Of a DNA stretch of 64,000 bases, positions 35,837 through 43,500 are shown one piece after another. The position numbers were made by a program, and so were the translations under genes. Position 1 is the first letter of the stretch, and each line of letters begins with the position of its first letter. Source of the DNA: Leisingera sp. NJS204 (lineage in GTDB: Bacteria > Pseudomonadota > Alphaproteobacteria > Rhodobacterales > Rhodobacteraceae); the NCBI RefSeq assembly GCF_004123675.1, contig NZ_CP035417.1, forward strand, positions 1,851,501 to 1,915,500, read 5' to 3'. The notes beneath the pieces are model-generated. The model saw nothing but the letters and a program-made list of their open reading frames with translations. It did not search any database and was not told where the DNA came from.

Positions 35837-37342
35837 TCATCCTTTGAACAGGGCGGGCAGGGCGCGGCGCAGCAGCTTGCCATTGGCGCCTGCAGGCAGC
35901 GCGTCGAGATGGATATAAGCGCGGGGCTGCTTGTAACGGGCCAGGCGCTGGGATGCAAAGGCCTGCAGTTCTGCGGCGTTCAACTCTTCGGGACCGGTAT
36001 AGAAGGCGGCGATGATAAAGGTGTCCGGCTTCACCTCTACCGCTGCGGCGCCGGCTTGTGTGATGCCAGGATGGGCGGCCAAAGCGGTTTCGACTTCAAT
36101 CGGGGACACGCGGTAGCCGCCCGCATTCATCATGTCGTCAGCGCGTCCCAGATAGCGGATCTGCCCGCCGCCGGTCATTGCGCCCTGATCACCGGTCAGG
36201 AACCAATCCCCCTGATAGCGGGCGGCAGTTTCTTCCGGCGCGTTCAGATAGCCAAGCATCAGCCCCGGGTCCGAGCGGTGGATGGCGATGGTGCCTTCCT
36301 CATCCACCGGCACCGGTCCGTCAGGGCCGAGAATCGCGACCTTGCGGCCCGGTTGCGGCTGCCCGAGTGCTCCGTCCTGTGCTGGGCAGGACGGCGAAGA
36401 CGAAATGAAGGTCGAGCATTCAGACATGCCGAAAGCCTCAAACAATCCGCGGCCTGTTGCGGTGTCCCAGGCAGCGTGCAGATGGCGGGAAAGCTTTTCA
36501 CCAGCGCAAAGCCCATGCCGCAAGTCCGGCAAATCGAGCGGGCCGGATTGCAGGAGCTTCCGGTAGACGCCGGGGGCCGCAGCAAAGAGGGTTGCACGGT
36601 GTCGGCGCAGCAGCGCGGGCAGGTCCTCTGGTGGGGTTCCGGGGAGTGGGATCAGCGCCGTTGCACCCGCCGCCCAGGGGTCCAGCAGGCCGGTGCCCAG
36701 GGTGTAGGTCCAGTTGAACGCACCGGCGTGCAGCAGCCGGTCGTCTGCTGTCAGACCGTACCAGCCCTCCACCATCATCTGCCGCGCCCAAACCGCCTGG
36801 TGGGCGTGGGCAACTGCACGCGGATTTCCGCTGGTGCCGGAGGTGTAGACCACATAAGCGCGCCGCTCGGGGTTGCCAAAGGCGTAGTCGCAGGGAGGCA
36901 GATGGTGCATATCCAGCAAGCGGGCCGTACTGATCTGCAGCGGGTGACTCGCGCAGGGCACAGCCGGGTCGCGCAGCACCGCAGCCGGGTTCAGATCCGC
37001 AATCATCCGGGCGGTTTCGGGCGCTGTCAATTGGGATGAGGTGGGCACCGGCACCAGTCCGGCGGCAATGGCGCCGAGGTAGGCAATGGGAAACTCAACC
37101 GTGTTCCCCAGCCGCAGCAGCACAATATCTCCAGGTTTCAATCCCGCCTTGAGCAGCCCAGTTCCGGTTCCGCGCACCGCTGCTTCAAGCCGGGCATAAC
37201 TCCAGTCTTCGCAGGCATCGCCCGCGAGAACCGACAGGGCGGGTTTTTCCGCCAGCCGACGGGCATGGCGCAGCACATGGGCCGCGAGATTGAAAGGCGA
37301 AGGGCAGGGCGCAAAAGGCCCCTGATCAAAAACGGACAGCAT
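35837..37342 (-). CDS. AMP-dependent acyl/aryl-CoA ligase
   Basis: Activates a carboxylic acid to its CoA thioester through an acyl-adenylate. 501 residues, closest in pattern to benzoate/2-aminobenzoate-CoA ligases. Motifs: the phosphate loop YVVYTSGTSGNPRAVAH (about 157-173), LFEAFGMSECSTF, TGDQGAM, GRADDMMNAGGYRVSPIEVE and the catalytic Lys in ANGKLLRRAL at the C terminus. It is divergent from the XRE-cupin gene (about 60 nt between starts), which probably regulates it. Substrate cannot be told. Confidence 0.88.
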   Translation of the reverse strand: MLSVFDQGPFAPCPSPFNLAAHVLRHARRLAEKPALSVLAGDACEDWSYARLEAAVRGTGTGLLKAGLKPGDIVLLRLGNTVEFPIAYLGAIAAGLVPVPTSSQLTAPETARMIADLNPAAVLRDPAVPCASHPLQISTARLLDMHHLPPCDYAFGNPERRAYVVYTSGTSGNPRAVAHAHQAVWARQMMVEGWYGLTADDRLLHAGAFNWTYTLGTGLLDPWAAGATALIPLPGTPPEDLPALLRRHRATLFAAAPGVYRKLLQSGPLDLPDLRHGLCAGEKLSRHLHAAWDTATGRGLFEAFGMSECSTFISSSPSCPAQDGALGQPQPGRKVAILGPDGPVPVDEEGTIAIHRSDPGLMLGYLNAPEETAARYQGDWFLTGDQGAMTGGGQIRYLGRADDMMNAGGYRVSPIEVETALAAHPGITQAGAAAVEVKPDTFIIAAFYTGPEELNAAELQAFASQRLARYKQPRAYIHLDALPAGANGKLLRRALPALFKG

Positions 37343-37406
37343 GGCAATTGGCTAGCCCGCGCCGTCCTGCGTTGCAAGCTGCGCAGGTGCGGCTTATAGA
37401 GTGGCT

Positions 37407-38030
37407 ATGACAAGCCGTGACCCGAAGTCCCTGATTACCATCGCCCGTGCAAACGGCGGAGATAACGAAGCAGAGCCATTGGACCTGGGCGCGCGCGTGC
37501 GCGAACTGCGCAAGGCGCGGGATTGGACGCTGGAACACGCTGCCAATCAGGCCGGGCTGGCGCGCTCGACCTTGTCCAAGATCGAAAATGGCCAGATGTC
37601 ACCGACTTACGAGGCGCTTAAGAAGCTGGCGGTGGGCCTGCAGATCTCGGTGCCGCAGCTGTTTACCCAGCCGCAGCGCGGTCAGGTGAACGGGCGGATG
37701 ACGGTGACCAAATCCGGTGACGGTTCGGCCCATGCCACCGCGACATATGAGCACGAGCTGCTGGCGGACGGTATGTCGCGCAAGCAGATGCTGCCGTACC
37801 GGGCGCGGGTGCGGGCGCGGTCACTGGATGAGTTTGACGGCTGGGTGCGCCATGACGGCGAGGAATTTCTGTATGTGCTGACCGGGGTGGTTAAGCTCTA
37901 CACGGAATTTTACGAGCCGATTGAAATGCGCCGCGGTGACAGCGCCTATTACGACGCAGCCATGGGGCACAATGTCATATCTTCCAGCCCCGAAGATGCA
38001 ATGATCCTCTGGGTGACGTCGCTGGCTTGA
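37407..38030 (+). CDS. XRE-family regulator with C-terminal cupin domain
   Basis: A 207-residue transcription factor. The HTH spans about 25-80 (VRELRKARDWTLEHAANQAG then LARSTLSKIENGQMSP), and the cupin sensor domain covers 120-207 (GEEFLYVLTGVVKLYTEFYE, MRRGDSAYYDAAMGHNV). A GTG two codons upstream (37401) is an alternative start. Such regulators often sense small carboxylates or polyamines and control a neighbouring catabolic gene, here most likely the divergent acyl-CoA ligase and DsbA-like gene. Confidence 0.88.
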   Translation: MTSRDPKSLITIARANGGDNEAEPLDLGARVRELRKARDWTLEHAANQAGLARSTLSKIENGQMSPTYEALKKLAVGLQISVPQLFTQPQRGQVNGRMTVTKSGDGSAHATATYEHELLADGMSRKQMLPYRARVRARSLDEFDGWVRHDGEEFLYVLTGVVKLYTEFYEPIEMRRGDSAYYDAAMGHNVISSSPEDAMILWVTSLA

Positions 38031-38059
38031 TCCTGAGGCCTGAAACAGCGGCTGCGTTG

Positions 38060-38290
38060 CTAGTGCGGCCGCCCGTCCAGTTCTCTTAGCAGGCTTTCAA
38101 TATAAAGGAAGTCGTCCACTTCCTCCCTGGCTTCGTTCAAGGTGAGGTGATGGGTGCGGGCCAGATAGGCAACAAATCTGTCCCGGTCATCCACGAGTGA
38201 CGGAGCGTTGCAGGCTTTCAGATGCGGAAAGCGCTGTTTGATGCGGGGCATCCTGTCAATCCAGCTGGCAGCTGCTGTCTGTACAGGCAT
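38060..38290 (-). CDS. Small hypothetical protein (76 aa)
   Basis: A 76-residue acidic/basic soluble protein with no recognised domain. AGGGAGG lies 8 nt upstream of the ATG, a strong ribosome site, and the C-terminal half is a predicted helix (NEAREEVDDFLYIESLLREL). It stands alone between the XRE-cupin gene (convergent) and the arsenic operon. No function can be assigned. Confidence 0.55.
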   Translation of the reverse strand: MPVQTAAASWIDRMPRIKQRFPHLKACNAPSLVDDRDRFVAYLARTHHLTLNEAREEVDDFLYIESLLRELDGRPH

Positions 38291-38420
38291 TGGGGGGGCC
38301 TCCCTGACAAACTGATTATGGTTGTTGGACCCTCATGCTAGCATTTTTTCTGCCGTCGCGTAACGTCGGCCCCGGGCCATCAGCCCAAGGCCGCTGTGTT
38401 AAGCGGTTTTTTGCCAGCGC

Positions 38421-39077
38421 CTAGGCCGGTGCGAACAGCCGGGGCAGCACCAGATGGCCGATTCCAACCGCAATCAGCTGCATCACAATGAACATCGGGA
38501 TATGCCCCGGATAGATGCCCGCAAAGGTGTCGCTGAAGCCGCGTGCGATGGTCACTGCCGGGTTGGCAAAGCTGGTCGAAGAGGTGAACCAGTAGGCTCC
38601 GGTGATGTAGATTCCAACCAGAGCAGGCACTGTATCAGGACGCGAGCGCAGCCCGCCGAAGATCACGAACAACAGGCCGAACGTGGCCAGGATTTCGGAA
38701 AACCACTGCGCTGTTCCTGTTCGGTGCATAGTCTCAGAGCTTTGCAAAACTGCAAGATCAAACATTGCATGGCAAGCCCAGACCCCCAGGATCCCGCCTC
38801 CGATCTGCACCAGAACGTAGGGTGTCACCGCACGCCATTCATGTTCGCCGCGCAGGGCGAAGGCAAGGGTTACGGCCGGGTTGAAATGGGCGCCTGAAAT
38901 CGGACCCAGGGTAGTGATGATCGCATAAAGCATGCAGCCGGTGGCAACAGCATTGGCCAGCAGGGCCAGGGCCACGTTTCCTCCTGCCAGGTTTTCAGCC
39001 ATGATCCCGGAGCCAACAACACCGACCAGCAGCATGGATGTGCCCAGCCCTTCGGCCAGAAGTTTCTGCCCGGTCAT
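38421..39077 (-). CDS. aqpS: MIP-family aquaporin/aquaglyceroporin in arsenic operon (AqpS-like)
   Basis: A 218-residue channel with six membrane helices and both NPA boxes: GAHFNPAVTLAFA and TSFANPAVTIARG. In Sinorhizobium meliloti an arsR-aqpS-arsC operon uses the AqpS channel to let arsenite made by ArsC flow out; the same setting is seen here, and no ArsB or ACR3 pump is present. The ATG overlaps the arsC stop by 4 nt. The assignment to arsenite passage rests on context; by sequence alone it could be called an aquaporin. Confidence 0.88.
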   Translation of the reverse strand: MTGQKLLAEGLGTSMLLVGVVGSGIMAENLAGGNVALALLANAVATGCMLYAIITTLGPISGAHFNPAVTLAFALRGEHEWRAVTPYVLVQIGGGILGVWACHAMFDLAVLQSSETMHRTGTAQWFSEILATFGLLFVIFGGLRSRPDTVPALVGIYITGAYWFTSSTSFANPAVTIARGFSDTFAGIYPGHIPMFIVMQLIAVGIGHLVLPRLFAPA

Positions 39078-39550
39078 TGGATTTCTCCGATCAGTTTAAG
39101 CTGCTGCGTCAGTTCGGTCTCATTCATGGAGTCAAACGGCAGATCCAGCAGCGCCTTGGCGCGCTTTTCCAGCGTGGCATAAGCCGCGCGAAAGGCGGTG
39201 TCCCATTCCGGTTGGTCCGCGGCAGCCGGATCTGCGACGCCCCAATGGGCGCGAACCGGCGCGCCGGGCCAGACCGGGCAGGTTTCGCCCGCTGCTGCGG
39301 CGCAGACGGTGATCACTATGTCCATTTCCGGTGCGCCTTCAGCGGCAAACACGTCCCAGCTCTTGGAACGGGCACCGGTGGTGTCGTGGCCGAGTTCTTC
39401 CAGCAGCACCAGGGATTGCGGATGCACCTTGCCGGTGGGGTTGGAGCCTGCAGAAAACGCGCGGATGCGGCCAGTGCCCAGGGTGTTGAAGATCGACTCC
39501 AGCAGGATGGAGCGGGCGGAGTTTCCCGTGCAGAGGACAAGAATGTTCAT
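39074..39550 (-). CDS. arsC: Arsenate reductase, low-molecular-weight phosphatase type
   Basis: Reduces arsenate to arsenite, using thioredoxin- or glutaredoxin-type electron donors. 158 residues with the phosphatase P-loop VLCTGNSARS (nucleophile Cys7) and the redox Cys pair C83 and C91 (TVCAAAAGETCPVWPG), matching the three-Cys thioredoxin-coupled mechanism. It lies 22 nt after the ArsR-ArsC fusion gene and overlaps aqpS. Confidence 0.94.
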   Translation of the reverse strand: MNILVLCTGNSARSILLESIFNTLGTGRIRAFSAGSNPTGKVHPQSLVLLEELGHDTTGARSKSWDVFAAEGAPEMDIVITVCAAAAGETCPVWPGAPVRAHWGVADPAAADQPEWDTAFRAAYATLEKRAKALLDLPFDSMNETELTQQLKLIGEIQ

Positions 39551-39572
39551 GGGTTTTGACCGTTCTATAGAG

Positions 39573-40409
39573 TTAGTCGGAAGAATTCACGCGGCCGATG
39601 CCGTCAACCTGATGCTGAAGCGAAATGCGGTCGAGTGTGTCAAAGGGCAGCGCTGCAAAGGCATTGATCCGGTTGCGCAGCAGCCCATAGGCTTGCTGAA
39701 AGGCCAGGCGACGTTCGGCATCGGTGCCTGTCGCCCTGACCGGATCTGCCAGCCCCCAATGGGCACTCATCGGCTGGCCGGGCCAGGCCGGGCATTCCTC
39801 ATTGGCGGCGTGGTCGCAGACGGTGAAGATGAAATCCATGCCAGGCGCGTTTGCCACGGAAAATTCATCCAGATCCTTGGAACGCAAGGCGCTGGTGTCA
39901 TAGCCTTTGGCCCGTAGCAGAGAGATTACTTCGGGGCGCGGGCCAGATGAAGAATGGCAGGTCCCTGCTGAATAGGCGCGGAATTTGCCGTCGCCTGATC
40001 GGTTCAGGATGGCTTCTGCCAGCAGCGACCGGGCGGAATTGCCAGTACAGATGAACAGAACGTTAAACGGGTGCTCAACCGTCGGCATGGCCCTTTCTTC
40101 ATTCGTGAAAGGGCTGCAGATATCGGGCCGGTTCTGGCAGCAGCCTGTCAGCAAGTTATCAAACATACCGCGCAAGCCAGGCAGATCGGCGGTGTACATC
40201 AGCGAAGTTCCGGTACGGCGCTGCCTGATTAGCCCGGCCTGTTTCAGGACTGACAGGTAAGCAGAAGCCGTGTTGGGCTTGAAGTCCAGCGCCGAGGCGA
40301 TCTCACCCGCCGGAACTGCGTCCGGATAGCGCCGCATCAACAGGCGGAACAGCGCCAGACGGTTCGGATGTGCAAGGGCGCTGAGCTTATCTGCAATATT
40401 TAATTCCAT
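39573..40409 (-). CDS. ArsR-ArsC fusion: arsenite-responsive repressor plus arsenate reductase
   Basis: A 278-residue two-domain protein. Residues 1-100 are an ArsR winged helix (HPNRLALFRLLMRR, TASAYLSVLKQAGLI), with a probable As(III) site at Cys90, Cys91 and Cys98 (GCCQNRPDIC). Residues 114-278 are a second ArsC of the phosphatase type (VLFICTGNSARSLLAEA, Cys121; redox Cys198 and Cys206). It would repress the operon and also make the arsenite inducer. No ribosome site precedes the ATG, which lies inside the operator palindrome, so the mRNA is probably leaderless. Confidence 0.92.
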   Translation of the reverse strand: MELNIADKLSALAHPNRLALFRLLMRRYPDAVPAGEIASALDFKPNTASAYLSVLKQAGLIRQRRTGTSLMYTADLPGLRGMFDNLLTGCCQNRPDICSPFTNEERAMPTVEHPFNVLFICTGNSARSLLAEAILNRSGDGKFRAYSAGTCHSSSGPRPEVISLLRAKGYDTSALRSKDLDEFSVANAPGMDFIFTVCDHAANEECPAWPGQPMSAHWGLADPVRATGTDAERRLAFQQAYGLLRNRINAFAALPFDTLDRISLQHQVDGIGRVNSSD

Positions 40410-40445
40410 ATTTCGTGAATTATGGAATTAAAGTCCGCAAGTCAA
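40399..40445 (-). promoter_or_regulatory. ars promoter with palindromic ArsR operator
   Basis: TTTAATTCCATA (40399-40410) and TATGGAATTAAA (40421-40432) form a perfect 12-bp inverted repeat with a 10-bp spacer. On the minus strand a -35 TTGACT (40445-40440), a 17-nt spacer and a -10 TAATTC (40422-40417) overlap it, putting +1 at or next to the ATG at 40409. ArsR binding would block polymerase directly. Confidence 0.75.
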
Positions 40446-40479
40446 CTGGCTCGCCCATCGAAAGCCGCTGGTCAGCGCC

Positions 40480-42303
40480 TCAGTCTGATTGATACCACCA
40501 GACATCTGGCATGAATCCGGTCCGGTCGCCGTAGATCGGCAGGTATTCCGGAAACCGCATTTCCTTGACATGGGCGATCCGCCCCGCATCGAACCGCCAG
40601 AATGGAATGACATAGCGCCCTGCGGTCAAAACCCGGTCCAGCGCCCGCACGGCGGCGGTGAAATCCTCAGGGTCCTTGGCTGTCAGCATGGCATCAATCA
40701 TCGCTTCGGCAGCGGGGCTGTCCATGCCCATCAGGTTGCGGCTGCCGGGCTGGCTGACGCCGTCGCTGCCCCAGTAATAGCGCTGTTCGTTGCCGGGGCT
40801 TAGCGACAACTCTCGGCGGTAACGGGTGAGATCGAAGTCATAGGCGCTTTGGCGTTCGACATACTGGGCATTATCGACGGTTTCCGCCGTTAGGGATATG
40901 CCCAACCGCTCCAGTGCGCGGGCATAGATTTCAGTGATGGTCTTCATCTCGCCGTCGCCTTGGCGGATCAGAACGGTGAACTCCAATGGCGTACCATCGT
41001 TCTTGCGCAGCACGCCGTCTGTGACGTTCCATCCTGCATCGGCCAGCAGTTTCATCGCCTTGCGCAGATTTCTGCGGTTGCGCTTGCTGCCATCGCCCTG
41101 CGGCAGCGCGTAGCCTTCCAGCGTCCCGGGCAACAGCGTGTCTGCAAACGGGGCCAGCAGTGTGCGAACCTCTCCAGCAGCTGCGCCGGGCAGCGTGCCT
41201 AGTTCGGATCCCGAGAAATAAGAGGTGATCCGCGGCTGCACGCCGCCAGTCACGGTGCCGTTGATGTATTCAAAATTGAACGCTAGCAGCAGCGCCTCGC
41301 GAACGCGCCAGTCATCCAGCGGAGCCCGGCGGCTGTTCATCACCAGCCCGGTCATGCCGGAGGGGCGCTGATGCGGGATTTCGCTTTTGACCACATCGCC
41401 GCGGGTCACCGCCGGGAAGTTATAGACACTGTCCCATTTGTCAGCATTGAATTCCCGCACCGCGCTCAGTTCGCCTGCCTTGAAGGCTTCGAACAAAACT
41501 GTTGCATCGCCAAAGAAATCCAGGCGCAGTTCGTCAAAGTTCCCGGTACCGCGCCGAAAGGGCAAGTCTTTGCCCCAATAGTCCGGGTTTCTGGACAGGG
41601 TAACGAAACGGCCGGGTTCGAAATTCCGGACCACATATGCGCCGGTGCCAATCGGGGCGCCGGTCAGGTCATCGGCACCGAATTCCTTGTCCTGCCATTG
41701 CGCCTTTTTTAGGATCGGGCGCAGTCCGGCGATCAGTGCCAGCTCGCGGTCTTCGGTATTGAAGGTCAGGCGCAGGCTGCGCGGTCCGGTCTGTTCAATC
41801 CGCGCCACCTTGGTCCAGAAACCGCGATAGCGCGGGTGGCCTTGGGTGCCCAATGTCTTATACGACCAGATCACATCTTCGACGGTCACCGGGCTGCCAT
41901 CGGAGAATCGCGCCGCCTCCCTAAGGGTGAATTCGACCCAGGAGCGGTCCTCGGGCACCTCAATCGATTCGGCCAAAAGACCGTAAAGCGTGAACGGCTC
42001 ATCCCAGGAGCGGCCCATCAGGCTCTCGTATCCCCAGAACCTCAGCTGCCACGGCGCGGTCCCCTTAAGGGTGAACGGGTTCAGTGAGTCAAAGCCGCCG
42101 GTATTGCCGAAAACCACCTTGCCGCCTTTGGGCGCATCTGGGTTGGCATAGGGTAAAGACACAAAATCGGGTGGCAGCGCAGGCGCCCCATACATAGCTA
42201 TGCCATGACCTGATTCTGCCTGCGCAAAATTCGCAGCAAAAGCCAAGGTGATTCCGGTCAGTGCCGCACCGGGATTCAGGAAATTTTCTTTTCGCAGTTT
42301 CAC
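40480..42303 (-). CDS. Extracellular solute-binding protein family 5, YejA-like
   Basis: Periplasmic peptide-type binding protein of an ABC importer, 607 residues, GTG start. Signal peptide about 1-29 (cleavage after FAQA). The family 5 signatures are present (GGKVVFGNTGGFDSLNPF, GLLAESIEVPEDRSWVEFTLR, ARFSDGSPVTVEDVIWSY). The length and the ending (YLPIYGDRTGFMPDVWWYQ) match YejA, the receptor for oligopeptides and microcin C-type compounds. Its permease and ATPase genes (yejBEF) are not adjacent downstream, where the ars operon begins instead. Confidence 0.9.
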   Translation of the reverse strand: MKLRKENFLNPGAALTGITLAFAANFAQAESGHGIAMYGAPALPPDFVSLPYANPDAPKGGKVVFGNTGGFDSLNPFTLKGTAPWQLRFWGYESLMGRSWDEPFTLYGLLAESIEVPEDRSWVEFTLREAARFSDGSPVTVEDVIWSYKTLGTQGHPRYRGFWTKVARIEQTGPRSLRLTFNTEDRELALIAGLRPILKKAQWQDKEFGADDLTGAPIGTGAYVVRNFEPGRFVTLSRNPDYWGKDLPFRRGTGNFDELRLDFFGDATVLFEAFKAGELSAVREFNADKWDSVYNFPAVTRGDVVKSEIPHQRPSGMTGLVMNSRRAPLDDWRVREALLLAFNFEYINGTVTGGVQPRITSYFSGSELGTLPGAAAGEVRTLLAPFADTLLPGTLEGYALPQGDGSKRNRRNLRKAMKLLADAGWNVTDGVLRKNDGTPLEFTVLIRQGDGEMKTITEIYARALERLGISLTAETVDNAQYVERQSAYDFDLTRYRRELSLSPGNEQRYYWGSDGVSQPGSRNLMGMDSPAAEAMIDAMLTAKDPEDFTAAVRALDRVLTAGRYVIPFWRFDAGRIAHVKEMRFPEYLPIYGDRTGFMPDVWWYQSD

Positions 42304-42377
42304 AACAATCCCGCTCTGCCCTTATTTTCTTGCTTCTGCACGCTACGTGCGCTTTTTCGTCTTTTCAAACTTTTAGC

Positions 42378-42406
42378 TTGGACGAAAGCCGGAAATTGCT
42401 TATAAA
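42378..42406 (+). promoter_or_regulatory. Strong sigma70-type promoter of the candidate sRNA
   Basis: TTGGAC (42378-42383), a 17-nt spacer and TATAAA (42401-42406). This is the best housekeeping-type promoter match I found in the window. Expected start of transcription is about 42412-42414. No open reading frame of note begins before the terminator at 42460. Confidence 0.7.
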
Positions 42407-42412
42407 GGGATC

Positions 42413-42488
42413 ACTGCTCGATAGGTTTCTTGCCTGTATGAAACCTGCCTCAATAACTAACGCCCGCCTTGTGCGGGCGTTTTTTTTT
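42413..42488 (+). ncRNA. Candidate small RNA with two hairpins
   Basis: A transcript of about 75 nt is predicted from the promoter at 42378-42406. It would contain a 7-bp hairpin (AGGTTTC 42423-42429, GAAACCT 42440-42446, loop TTGCCTGTAT), a single-stranded CAATAACTA stretch, and a terminator hairpin with a long U-tail, the layout of Hfq-dependent small RNAs. An hfq gene is in this window. No known alphaproteobacterial RNA family is recognised. A short leader peptide cannot be ruled out (ATG at 42438 gives only a few codons). Confidence 0.6.
42460..42488 (+). terminator. Strong intrinsic terminator
   Basis: ACGCCCGC (42460-42467) pairs perfectly with GCGGGCGT (42473-42480) over a CTTGT loop, followed by nine T. 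No protein gene on this strand ends within 4 kb upstream, so it must serve a short local transcript. Confidence 0.92.
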
Positions 42489-42622
42489 GGGACGTTTCCA
42501 CACTGCCTCTGACGGGAAATGCCCCTGCGTTGCAAGGGGCGATCCGCTGTCTTACGCGTTTCTTTTGCAGCTGCAGCATGGCACAGTGCCGTCAGTTTCA
42601 TTCAGCCGAGGGAAAGTTGCCG

Positions 42623-43396
42623 ATGTCCTTGCAAGGGAAGACCGCCGTTATCACTGGATCAAATTCAGGTATTGGCCTGGGGGTTGCGCGCGAACTGGCG
42701 CGGGCCGGGGCCGATGTGGTTCTGAATTCATTCACCGACCGGGATGAAGATCACGCGCTGGCAGCAGAGCTCGCCCGTGAATTCAGCGTCAAGGCCCAGT
42801 ACATTCAGGCTGATATGTCCAAAGGGCCGGATTGCCGGATGCTGATTGAGCAGGCCGGCGCCTGCGATATTCTGGTGAACAATGCAGGCATTCAGCATGT
42901 GGCGCCGATCGATGCGTTCCCGCAGGACAAATGGGACGCGATCATCGCGATCAACATGAATTCAAACTTTCATACCATGGCCGCCGCCTTGCCCGGAATG
43001 CGCGCGGCGGGCTGGGGGAGGATCGTCAATATTGCCTCGGCCCACGGGCTGACGGCCTCGCCGTTTAAGGCAGCTTATGTGGCGGCCAAGCACGGGGTTG
43101 TCGGGATGACCAAGACGGTGGCACTGGAAACCGCAGAGGAGCCGATCACCTGCAATGCGATCTGCCCGGGCTATGTGCTGACACCGCTGGTTGAGGCGCA
43201 GATCCCGGACACCATGGAGAAATACAACATGGGCCGCGAAGAGGTGATCAAGAAGGTGATGCTGGAGCGCCAGCCAAGCCGCGCGTTTGCCACTGTGGAA
43301 CAACTGGGCGGCACCACGGTGTTCCTGTGTTCGGACGCAGCAGCGCAGATCACCGGCACCACGCTGAGTGTCGATGGCGGCTGGACGGCGCTGTAG
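42623..43396 (+). CDS. bdhA: 3-hydroxybutyrate dehydrogenase (SDR family)
   Basis: NAD-dependent oxidation of D-3-hydroxybutyrate to acetoacetate, in PHB or ketone-body use. 257 residues from the ATG at 42623 (GAGGGAAA upstream; the open frame reaches 42530 but the extra part is not family-like). SDR features: TGSNSGIGLGVA (9-20), NNAG, catalytic Ser in NIASAHGL and YVAAKHG with Tyr and Lys, then CPGYVLTPLVEAQ typical of BdhA. An intercistronic set of hairpins lies between it and the patatin gene. Confidence 0.93.
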   Translation: MSLQGKTAVITGSNSGIGLGVARELARAGADVVLNSFTDRDEDHALAAELAREFSVKAQYIQADMSKGPDCRMLIEQAGACDILVNNAGIQHVAPIDAFPQDKWDAIIAINMNSNFHTMAAALPGMRAAGWGRIVNIASAHGLTASPFKAAYVAAKHGVVGMTKTVALETAEEPITCNAICPGYVLTPLVEAQIPDTMEKYNMGREEVIKKVMLERQPSRAFATVEQLGGTTVFLCSDAAAQITGTTLSVDGGWTAL

Positions 43397-43416
43397 GCGG
43401 TACGTGGAAGCGGCGG

Positions 43417-43483
43417 GAGGGGGCCGGCCCCCTCTTGCCCCTAGGGGGCAATTCACCCCCGGAGTATTTTCACAAAGGTGAAA
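43417..43483 (+). repeat. Three consecutive hairpins between bdhA and the patatin gene
   Basis: An 18-nt perfect palindrome (43417-43434), TGCCCC-TAG-GGGGCA (43436-43450) and TTTCAC-AAAG-GTGAAA (43468-43483). The last unit includes CGGAGTATTTTCA, much like the unit at 25994-26007. They may reduce read-through from bdhA or stabilise its mRNA. Confidence 0.6.
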
Positions 43484-43500
43484 TAGGCAGGTGTATTTTG

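Larger units (their letters stand above)
42304..42622. other. Intergenic region holding the candidate sRNA unit
   Basis: A 319-nt stretch without a protein gene, between the divergent starts of the YejA-like gene and bdhA. It holds the promoter, short transcript and terminator described separately. Downstream of the terminator there is one more small stem (GCCCCT/AGGGGC near 42520-42539) before the bdhA ribosome site. No other feature is seen. Confidence 0.7.

Noticed and set aside
38421-42303. Arsenic operon as a recent horizontally acquired island
   Set aside because: No integrase, transposase, tRNA junction or flanking repeats were seen, and base composition by eye is like the neighbours apart from the AT-rich operator.
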